Source: Paenibacillus helianthi (lineage in GTDB: Bacteria; Bacillota; Bacilli; Paenibacillales; Paenibacillaceae). Taken from it: DNA of 64,000 nt. A program made the position numbers and the translations under genes. The notes under the pieces were generated by a model, which was not told the DNA's origin, did no database searches, and was given only the letters and a program-made list of their open reading frames with translations. Positions 53,778 through 60,877 of the stretch are shown in pieces (the first letter of the stretch is position 1; each line of letters opens with the position of its first letter). The stretch is taken from positions 62,001 to 126,000 of the forward strand of contig NZ_LVWI01000032.1 of NCBI RefSeq assembly GCF_001909055.1, given 5' to 3'.

Positions 53778-55502
53778 TCACCCCGTCATATACTGGCTCT
53801 GGAACAGCAGATCATACGGTTCGTTTCTGTTACGCAGGTTGTCATGCGTATCGAAAGCTGCCACCCTGCCGTCCTTTAGCACCATTACCTTGTCGCAGTC
53901 CACAATAGTCGATAAACGGTGAGCAATCGAAATCATGGTTTTCCCAGAGGAGAGACTCTTCAGTTCTGTAATGATGTCACTCTCATTTTCATTATCAAGG
54001 GCGCTTGTACTTTCGTCAAAAATAATGATGTCCCTGTCCTGTAAAAAAGCCCGGGCAATCGATAAACGCTGCCTCTGGCCCCCCGATAGCTTTACACCCT
54101 TTTCTCCGATGATGGTATCGAGGTGATCCTGCAATGTTTCAATGAAGTCATAAATACGCGCTCTGCGGCAGCACCCGATCAATTCCGCGTCGGTTGCGCC
54201 GGCCTTTGCCAGCAATAAGTTCTCTCGGATTGTCATATTGAAAAGAACAGGTTCCTGCACGACTATACTCACTTTGCCCGAAACACTCTCGCCGCTCACT
54301 GTATGGATATCAACACCGCCAATCTGTATAGCACCCGCTTGCGGTTTGATCTGCCCGGTCAGCAGCTTCGCGAGGGTAGACTTGCCGCTGCCGCTTTGTC
54401 CCACGATGGCCAGATGCTCGCCCTTACTCACCGAGAACGAAATCCCGTCAAGCGCAAATGAATCGTTTCCCTCATACGTAAATCTCAGATTATCAACGGT
54501 TAATCCGGTTCCGGCGATTTTCTTATAAGGCCTCTTGTCTGTTTCTACATTTAAGATCCCGATCACTTTCTCGATATTCACCGAATCACTCTTATAATTC
54601 ATCATGGCATTGCTGATGTTCTCGATGAACCCGAAGAACTGCCCGTAAAAGTTGATAAATACAAGCAGCACACCAACCTCCGAGTAGCCCTTAATAACAA
54701 ATGCTCCGCCAATGAAGTAGATAAACAGCTGGGTAATGAAGTTTTTGGTGAAGAACGAGTAGGTGATCCCCAGATGCATATAGAGCTGGTTCAGAAACCA
54801 AATAGGCCTGATCTTCTTGTAGTGCCCGTTTAATTCAGCGAGTTGCGCGTCTTCCAGATTGTTGGTCTTGATATCCTTCCAGTTTTGAAAATTGGCATGT
54901 AAAAAGCTTTCATATTGGATTTGCAGCTTCCAGAGCTCCTCACCGGTTCTCTTCGCTTTCCCTCCCAAAAAATTAACCGTAACCAAAGAAACCGGAACAA
55001 AAATAAAACTGAGGAGCACAATCCGCCAGTCGTAGCACAGCAAAATCACGGCAAGCGCAATAGCGTAAACGACAGCGTAGATAAAGTCCAATACATGGGT
55101 CGTAAAAAACTTCCCGGCAACCGCAGAATCGTTCTCAATCCGGCTTTTGACGTCGCCAATGCTATAATTGCTGTACACCTCACTATCAAGACTTATATAC
55201 TTCTTCAGCAATTTGTTCTTGATTCGCAGGTCGAATTTCAGGATTAACTGGTTGGAGAACCGCTTGGCGGCGGCAATCCCGATGGTCGTAAGTAGGAAAA
55301 CAGCCAGGAACCCTGCGATGACAGGCCAAAGCTCATGTAACTTCTGATCCACGAGGACATGGTTAACCAAAAACGAATACAAGAACAAAGGGATAAGCCC
55401 GAATATTAAGCTCCACAGCTTGAACAGGCCAAGCGCAAGGAGCGGCTTGTGAATACCGTCTATATCCCGGGTTAAGGCCTTGAAGGTTTCTATTCGTGTC
55501 AT
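53778..55502 (-). CDS. ABC exporter half-transporter (second subunit)
   Basis: A 574-residue fused permease and ATPase. Six transmembrane helices occupy about 20-310. The ATPase domain has Walker A GQSGSGKST, signature LSGGQRQRLSIARAFL and Walker B IIIFDESTSALD, all canonical. It overlaps the preceding subunit by four bases with AGGAGGTGAAG as its ribosome binding site. Unlike the exporter at 17174-20711, neither subunit has a degenerate catalytic site. The substrate is unknown; peptides or lipids are possible. Confidence 0.9.
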   Translation of the reverse strand: MTRIETFKALTRDIDGIHKPLLALGLFKLWSLIFGLIPLFLYSFLVNHVLVDQKLHELWPVIAGFLAVFLLTTIGIAAAKRFSNQLILKFDLRIKNKLLKKYISLDSEVYSNYSIGDVKSRIENDSAVAGKFFTTHVLDFIYAVVYAIALAVILLCYDWRIVLLSFIFVPVSLVTVNFLGGKAKRTGEELWKLQIQYESFLHANFQNWKDIKTNNLEDAQLAELNGHYKKIRPIWFLNQLYMHLGITYSFFTKNFITQLFIYFIGGAFVIKGYSEVGVLLVFINFYGQFFGFIENISNAMMNYKSDSVNIEKVIGILNVETDKRPYKKIAGTGLTVDNLRFTYEGNDSFALDGISFSVSKGEHLAIVGQSGSGKSTLAKLLTGQIKPQAGAIQIGGVDIHTVSGESVSGKVSIVVQEPVLFNMTIRENLLLAKAGATDAELIGCCRRARIYDFIETLQDHLDTIIGEKGVKLSGGQRQRLSIARAFLQDRDIIIFDESTSALDNENESDIITELKSLSSGKTMISIAHRLSTIVDCDKVMVLKDGRVAAFDTHDNLRNRNEPYDLLFQSQYMTG

Positions 55503-57232
55503 ACCGCTTCACCTCCTGCAAACTGTTTGCTGAATAAGTCTATATACGTTTTGTTGCTTGTAATCAGTACGTCGTGGGTATCGTAGCCTTCGACAATGCC
55601 GTCTGCTAACACCGCGATTTTATCACAGCTCTTAATTGTGGAAAAACGGTGGGCGATGATAATCAGCGTCCGTTCCTTCGACAGTTCACCAAGCATGCTC
55701 CGGATCAGCACTTCGTTCCGGCTGTCGAGGGACGAGGTGGCTTCGTCGAAGACCAGAATCTTAGGATTCTTGACCAATATTCTCGCGATAGCCAGCCGCT
55801 GCTTCTGCCCGCCGGATAATTCCTGCCCGCCCGTCCCAAGCAGCGTGTCCAGTCCGTCAGGAAGGGCTTGGATAACCTCATACAGGGCTGCTTTCTTAAT
55901 GGCCTCCATCAAAGCGTCATCCTTATCCTTGCAGTTTGTGAAGGAAAGATTGTAGCGCAGGGTCTGATCATAGAGGATCGTCTCCTGATGGACAATCCCC
56001 ACCTGGCTCCGCAGGCTATGCAGGTTATACTCCTTAACATTCGTTCCGTCGATCAGAAGCTCGCCGCTGTCCACGTTGTACAGGTTGTAGAGCAGGTTCC
56101 CCATCGTTGTTTTACCCGCGCCGCTCCTTCCGATAATGCCAATCGTGCTTCCTGCCTCAATACGGAGATTGAATCCATTCAGAACCGTTCTGTCTCCGGT
56201 GTATCCAAAGGTGACATTGTTAAATTCAATCCTGCCCTCTTGGATGGTCTTCGGAGGCTGGTTCTCCCGGTAATCCTCTTCCTCTTCATTCAGAATATCC
56301 ACGACACGCTGCAAGGAGACCGACTGCCCCCAGACATCGGCAATTTTGCTGTTGATCGAGCTGAAATAGTTCACAGCCATAGTGAAATAGCTTACGGCGG
56401 CTACAAAAACGCCAAGCTGCATTTGGCCTTTTGCAATGAAATAAGCACAGATCGTAAATATCAGCAACTGTGCGATCAGCGTGATGAACGAATTCACCCG
56501 CTCTGTCGTCACTTCGATTTTTCCGTTGTCCACGTTCATTTTATGGATCGAGGTTGTTTTTCTTAAATAGGTGCTGGTTACTTTCCGGCCTGCATTAAGG
56601 ATTCGGATCTCCTGCAGGTTCTTCACGATCTCAAATAAATAAGAGGATAGCTTGCCCTGTTCGGCTGCAATATCCTTGTTGACCTTTTGCGCCCGGGTCT
56701 TGAAATATTTGGAGGCGAAGAACACAGCGGGAACCAGAACGACCGTAAAAGCCCCCAGAAATATATTGTAGTAAAACATGAAACCGACAGCGAACAGGAT
56801 ATGCAGAAAGTTGGAATACCCCCACAGTCCGCTCCAGAAGACGAGATTCATAACATCCGTGGCGTCGTGGTTCATCCGGCTAATCATATCCCCGCTGTAC
56901 ATCCCGGAGAGGTCCTTCCCCTTCTTATGTAAGATCTTGTTGAACAGAGCCCGGCGGATATCAAATACAAACCCCGTCATCATCTGCGAGGAAATGAGAT
57001 TATTTAACGTCGCAACCACAAACTGATTGAACAAGAGGATCCCCACATAGATCAGGCACAGATTCATAAAGGCGCTCATGTCTTTATCATAAAAAGCTAC
57101 ATTAATCAGCTTCCCGCCCAGGAACGGGTACATCAGATTGACCATCGTCATTAATGTGGTGATCACAAACCCAAATAAGAATACCCATTTATGCATCAGT
57201 ATAAATTTGGTGACCCATTGCCTTGTAGTCAT
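55499..57232 (-). CDS. ABC exporter half-transporter (first subunit)
   Basis: About 577 residues. Six transmembrane helices cover about 15-300; the ATPase domain has Walker A GRSGAGKTT, signature LSGGQKQRLAIARIL and Walker B ILVFDEATSSLD. The start is uncertain: the ATG at 57232 has GGGAG three bases upstream and GGGGG twelve upstream, and a TTG at 57244 is also in frame. It is first in the two-gene exporter operon. Partners likely form a heterodimer. Confidence 0.88.
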   Translation of the reverse strand: MTTRQWVTKFILMHKWVFLFGFVITTLMTMVNLMYPFLGGKLINVAFYDKDMSAFMNLCLIYVGILLFNQFVVATLNNLISSQMMTGFVFDIRRALFNKILHKKGKDLSGMYSGDMISRMNHDATDVMNLVFWSGLWGYSNFLHILFAVGFMFYYNIFLGAFTVVLVPAVFFASKYFKTRAQKVNKDIAAEQGKLSSYLFEIVKNLQEIRILNAGRKVTSTYLRKTTSIHKMNVDNGKIEVTTERVNSFITLIAQLLIFTICAYFIAKGQMQLGVFVAAVSYFTMAVNYFSSINSKIADVWGQSVSLQRVVDILNEEEEDYRENQPPKTIQEGRIEFNNVTFGYTGDRTVLNGFNLRIEAGSTIGIIGRSGAGKTTMGNLLYNLYNVDSGELLIDGTNVKEYNLHSLRSQVGIVHQETILYDQTLRYNLSFTNCKDKDDALMEAIKKAALYEVIQALPDGLDTLLGTGGQELSGGQKQRLAIARILVKNPKILVFDEATSSLDSRNEVLIRSMLGELSKERTLIIIAHRFSTIKSCDKIAVLADGIVEGYDTHDVLITSNKTYIDLFSKQFAGGEAV

Positions 57233-57340
57233 CAACTCCCGCAACCCCCTTCCATATATTCACAAAAGAAATTGTAGCACAAACGTTCGCTTGGGAGAGT
57301 GATGATTTTATGACTTCTGATTGTTACATATTTATGGCGC

Positions 57341-57370
57341 AAAAAAAAGACACGAATGGGTTCGTGTCTC
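57341..57370 (-). terminator. Terminator of the MetE-C-like gene
   Basis: On the minus strand AGACACGAA and TTCGTGTCT pair around CCCA and are followed by eight T. It lies 14 bases after the stop. Confidence 0.9.
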
Positions 57371-57383
57371 TTGTCTGCGATAA

Positions 57384-58550
57384 TTACAACAGCTTACCCC
57401 AATATTGCCGGGCAATCTCTTGTCCTTGTCTAATCTTCGCCCACTGCTCATCTTCCGTTAATTCATTGCCGCCATCGCAGGAGGCAAACCCGCATTGATG
57501 AGACAGTAATAACCGGTCCTTATCAATAATTTTCGATGCTTCATCCAGCATTTGAACTACACGTGCTTCATCGTCAAGCGTCCTGGTCTTGGAAGACAAT
57601 AGTCCGAGTACAATCTCCGTCTCCGGCTTATCCTTGAACACTGCAAGCGCCTCAAGGGAGCCTGCACGGTCATCATCCCATTCCAGGAAAAAGCGGTCGT
57701 ACTTCAGCTGCTTCAGGAACAGATTCGCAATCTTGGCATAGGAGCCGCCGCCCATATTACGGGAATCATAGTTGCCCCGGCAGTTATGCGTCCACATTAG
57801 GAGGCCTAAGCTATGACCGTAATCAATGACGGTATTGTTAATGTCAATAAATGCTGCAGCCAGCGCCTGTACTTCCGCTTGATTAATATTCTCGCCGGTA
57901 TATGGAGAGTTCGGGTTATCATCGGCAAATAGCTCCCATAAGCAATCGTCGAATTGCAGAATACGTCCTCCGGCAGCAGCGAATTCCCCTACAAAATCCT
58001 TATAAGCCTTAACCAGACCGTCTTTCAGCTCATGTCTGTCCTTATACACAGCTTCTGTGCCGCCAATGTTATCCGACCAGGATAATTCACCATAAATATG
58101 GGACGGCGAAGGTACGCATAACTTGGTCTCCCGGTCGCCGGCAAGGGCCTGAAGCTTCTTATAGGCTTGAATGAAGTGATGGTTCTTTCCACCCAATTCA
58201 CCTGTAATGCGCAGACCAATATCTTTTCTCGTCTCATATTTGGAAGTTCCATCTGTATCTCTGAAGAAATATCCATGATCCGCAATGTAGCGGTCAATCC
58301 CCTGGAAGCCCCAGACAAAGTCCAGATGCCACATCGATTTGGAATATTCGCCATCCGTAAGTATGGTCAGGCCATTCTCACTTTCTTGTTCAACTACAGC
58401 CTGAATCGCCTCAGCCTCACACTGTTCATACCCCTGAAAGTCCTGGTAAAAAGGATACCGGATATCATCCCGGTGTTCGATCTGCCCTTTATATTCTAAT
58501 AAATCCGCCGGACGCAGCAGGCTGCCTACGATTTGAAATCTATTGCACAT
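57384..58550 (-). CDS. Cobalamin-independent methionine synthase C-terminal-domain protein (YxjG/YxjH-like)
   Basis: A 388-residue TIM-barrel protein matching the catalytic half of MetE, as in Bacillus YxjG/YxjH. Likely role: methyl transfer to homocysteine or a similar thiol, or sulfur-compound metabolism. It starts VGSLLRPADLLEYK; the zinc-ligand set is visible as THNCRGN (His and Cys) and QCGFASC late in the barrel, with WDDDRAGSLEAL between. GGAGGAGGAG precedes the ATG. I saw no S-box or T-box leader in the 197 bases upstream. Confidence 0.85.
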   Translation of the reverse strand: MCNRFQIVGSLLRPADLLEYKGQIEHRDDIRYPFYQDFQGYEQCEAEAIQAVVEQESENGLTILTDGEYSKSMWHLDFVWGFQGIDRYIADHGYFFRDTDGTSKYETRKDIGLRITGELGGKNHHFIQAYKKLQALAGDRETKLCVPSPSHIYGELSWSDNIGGTEAVYKDRHELKDGLVKAYKDFVGEFAAAGGRILQFDDCLWELFADDNPNSPYTGENINQAEVQALAAAFIDINNTVIDYGHSLGLLMWTHNCRGNYDSRNMGGGSYAKIANLFLKQLKYDRFFLEWDDDRAGSLEALAVFKDKPETEIVLGLLSSKTRTLDDEARVVQMLDEASKIIDKDRLLLSHQCGFASCDGGNELTEDEQWAKIRQGQEIARQYWGKLL

Positions 58551-58721
58551 GAATACTCCTCCTCCATCGAATACATCTCTTGCTCTAATGCATTGATTCT
58601 AGCATGGAGGGTTATCCACTAAGTAACACTTAAAAGTGATATCTGGTTATAGGGAAAAGGTATAGGGGGGGGCAGATTTCTTTCCGGAACTCTGACGAAG
58701 ATTAATTCTCTCTAACTGTAC

Positions 58722-58750
58722 AAAAAAATAGACCGCCAGGAAGCGATCTA
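58722..58750 (-). terminator. Terminator overlapping the SPFH stop codon
   Basis: On the minus strand TAGATCGC, which begins with the gene's TAG stop, pairs with GCGGTCTA (one G-U) around TTCCTG and is followed by seven T. Confidence 0.85.
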
Positions 58751-59851
58751 CTTATTACTGCTGATAAGTGAGCTAAACCGCTCTAGGAGGTCTCCACCGC
58801 CTGTTACAGAGATTGAACCGATTTTGTCGCATATTTTCTCGAGGAATTCCAGCTCCTTCAGACGGAACAGGGTCTGATTCTCGTCCATCAGCTTCGCTGT
58901 ATTCAGCAGGCTGCGCGTCGAAGCCGTTTCTTCCCGGCGGGTAAGCAGGTTCGCCTGCGCTTTCTTCTCTGCGAGCAGGACCGTGTTTAGGATGTCTTTC
59001 ATTTCCCCCGGTAAAATTACATCCTTCACCCCCGCCCCGAGGAAACGTACCCCGAGCTCTTCTTCCTTCTCCTGGATACGGGATAGAATGAATGTTGCAA
59101 CATCCTCTTTCCGTTTCAGAAGATCGTCCAATTTCAGCGTCCCGACATATTCCCGGAGCAGGAGCTGAAGCTGGATGTGTATCTGCTCGTCAAAAGCTTT
59201 CATCTCCAGAACGCGGTGCGGATTGACGATTTTGTATTGGCATACGAAGTTCAGACGCAGCGAGACCTTATCTTCAGTCATCATTTCCTGGCCAACCAGA
59301 TCCATCTGCTGCTGTCTTAGATCGACCGTCTTCGTCAGCACTGAGACCGGTCCCTTCCAGAAATAATACTTACCAGGCGTAAGCTCCCGCTTGAGCGTAT
59401 GATCATAGAACAGGAATCCCTGCTCGTAACTCGCGATTTCACAGCACTGCACGTACGAAGTAAGCTTCGTGATAATCGAGCGGTCGATCCCGGCAGACAG
59501 CTCCGGCTGTCTGATATCCGTATGTACGAAGGTGTGCTTTTTCAGGAGGTTCCAATAAGCATACACACCCGGCTTCAGCAACTGCATGAATTGACCATCC
59601 TCATAGTGCAAGACAATCTCATGATCCTGTACGCGTACGATATCAAGCTCCCGCAAGAGCTCTTCATCCTGTAAAAACAGCTGTAGGTCTTTGCCCTCGA
59701 CGCTAAACGGTTTGGCAATATTCATTACTGCCACTGTATGCTGCGACCATGATAAGAAGCGGTAGGTTCCCGGTAGTAGCCGCTTCACATAACTCCCCTT
59801 ATGAAAGAGCAGACCGCGCTGGTCCGCTTGAATCGTGATTTGCTTCAACAT
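58748..59851 (-). CDS. SPFH-domain (slipin-like) protein
   Basis: About 367 residues. A prohibitin/stomatin-like SPFH domain covers about 150-330: EQGFLFYDHTLKRELTPGKYYFW, TEDKVSLRLNFVCQYKIVNPHRVL, LGVRFLGAGVKDVILPGEM, then a helical tail beginning with the EKKAQANLLTRREE pattern typical of slipins. Before it lies a second, related beta-rich repeat (QADQRGLLFHKGSYVKRLLPGTYRF). No N-terminal membrane helix is seen, which is unusual for slipins. I start at the ATG at 59851 after AAAGGGGTG. Membrane-microdomain or scaffold roles are typical of the family. Confidence 0.82.
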   Translation of the reverse strand: MLKQITIQADQRGLLFHKGSYVKRLLPGTYRFLSWSQHTVAVMNIAKPFSVEGKDLQLFLQDEELLRELDIVRVQDHEIVLHYEDGQFMQLLKPGVYAYWNLLKKHTFVHTDIRQPELSAGIDRSIITKLTSYVQCCEIASYEQGFLFYDHTLKRELTPGKYYFWKGPVSVLTKTVDLRQQQMDLVGQEMMTEDKVSLRLNFVCQYKIVNPHRVLEMKAFDEQIHIQLQLLLREYVGTLKLDDLLKRKEDVATFILSRIQEKEEELGVRFLGAGVKDVILPGEMKDILNTVLLAEKKAQANLLTRREETASTRSLLNTAKLMDENQTLFRLKELEFLEKICDKIGSISVTGGGDLLERFSSLISSNK

Positions 59852-60435
59852 ATTTGCACCCCTTTCATGATTGGCCAATGGATGACAGAATCCCGCTGCA
59901 GATCAGGCGGAATCACGTTTGAGACAGACGCCTGCCGGGAGGTCCGGGAGGACATTAGGGGTCCGCGGCTAACCCAACCTTCAGCCAACCTTCGTTCCCT
60001 TCTGTCCTTGCCGTAGCCTCCCCTGCTGCCCTGCTGCCGGTATCCACGGATTGCAAAGCCCTACCACAGTGCGCTATACCAGCCGCCAGAGATTCTGTCC
60101 ATTGGTTTCCTTAGCTCAGAATACGCTCAAATTTGTAGCTCGATGGAATCGAGTACTCTACCAGAATCGCTCCCAAGGCGATTGGGGAATCGAACCCCAA
60201 AAGGTGACTCTTACCGAAACGAACCGTACAGGATACCGTAACATACATGCCGGCACTGCGGGATCACCTGAGATCCCCGCCTCGTTACGCCCGCCCGGAT
60301 AAGAACCGAATGTATGATGAACGCGCTCGGCGTTATCTTACAGGCTCTATCATCGCTGATATCCAGCGCAACGAACATGGCGAAAGTATTACGACAGAAG
60401 AATACATTTCCAGGGGAGAGTCTTGGGATGCATAG
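59852..60435. other. Intergenic stretch, no supported gene
   Basis: Several short overlapping frames without ribosome binding sites; none recognised. A T-arm-like segment near 60181-60203 lacks the rest of a tRNA. It may be decayed sequence. Confidence 0.4.
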
Positions 60436-60482
60436 AAAAAAGCCCAAAGGCAGGTGTGGAGGGCCTGTATTTGAGCTTTTTT
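60436..60482. terminator. Bidirectional terminator upstream of the toxin locus
   Basis: AAAAAAGC(C)CAAA at the left pairs with TTTG(A)GCTTTTTT at the right, with a GC-rich inner part. It isolates the type I locus from leftward and rightward read-through. Confidence 0.75.
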
Positions 60483-60522
60483 GAAGGATTCCGTTCGTAT
60501 ATTCAAATTTTTCCATTCATGG

Positions 60523-60591
60523 TATAATCGCAGAAGCAATAGAAGGCTTATATGGGCGGTCGGCTAATCTCCCGGAAGGGAGGTGATGCCA
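60523..60591 (+). promoter_or_regulatory. Toxin promoter -10 and structured leader
   Basis: TATAAT at 60523-60528 follows a poor -35 region. In the leader, CTCCC (60569-60573) and GGGAG (60578-60582) form a hairpin with a GGAA tetraloop that buries part of the GGGAGGTG ribosome binding site, typical of type I toxin mRNAs. Confidence 0.6.
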
Positions 60592-60675
60592 ATGGAGGTT
60601 TATCAAGCATTGTCACTGATGTTCATGTTCGGCATGTTCATTATCGCGCTGCTAAATTACCTCAAAAAGAAATAG
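60592..60675 (+). CDS. Holin-like type I toxin (27 aa)
   Basis: A 27-residue peptide with a single membrane helix (LSLMFMFGMFIIALLNYL), a short start MEVYQA and a KKK end on the cytoplasmic side. This matches the putative holin-like toxin family (Hol_Tox) common in bacilli and paenibacilli. GGGAGGTG lies six bases before the ATG. The mRNA ends in a hairpin at 60671-60704 (AATAGACCGC with GCGGTCTATT). A convergent promoter on the other strand would make an antisense RNA over the 3' end. Overproduction of such peptides depolarises or damages the membrane; the normal role is debated. Confidence 0.75.
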   Translation: MEVYQALSLMFMFGMFIIALLNYLKKK

Positions 60676-60807
60676 ACCGCCCTTCTCAAGGGTAGCGGTC
60701 TATTCTTTGACTGGTTTACCTATTTAAAGCCTCCGCCCTTAAAAGCGGCTATTGCACGGAGAGTCGTGTGTCCAGCACGGCTCTCTTTGCCATTGTACGC
60801 TGTTTCT
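60663..60807 (-). ncRNA. Predicted antisense antitoxin RNA
   Basis: On the minus strand TTGTAA (60841-60836), a 16-base spacer and TATAAT (60819-60814) form a strong promoter, giving a start near 60807. Transcription would end at the same stem at 60704-60671, which on this strand is followed by TCTTTTTG. The product of about 145 bases would be complementary to the 3' end of the toxin message, the usual antitoxin layout. Boundaries are predicted only. Confidence 0.6.
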
Positions 60808-60877
60808 GAGTTCATTATACCATGGTGACAATGTTTTACAACGTAAAACACAATCATATACTCACTTTCTTCTTTTT

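Noticed and set aside
58551-58747. Possible S-box or T-box leader upstream of the MetE-C-like gene
   Set aside because: No conserved box, multi-stem layout or leader terminator could be drawn; only a plain promoter region is seen.
60181-60203. T-arm-like sequence on the minus strand (TGGGG, TTCGATT, CCCCA)
   Set aside because: The expected acceptor partner, D-arm and anticodon arm are not found at the right distance and no CCA follows, so it is not a functional tRNA.
59852-60435. Small rightward frames of 60 to 80 residues
   Set aside because: None has a ribosome binding site or recognisable domain, and they overlap one another in different frames.
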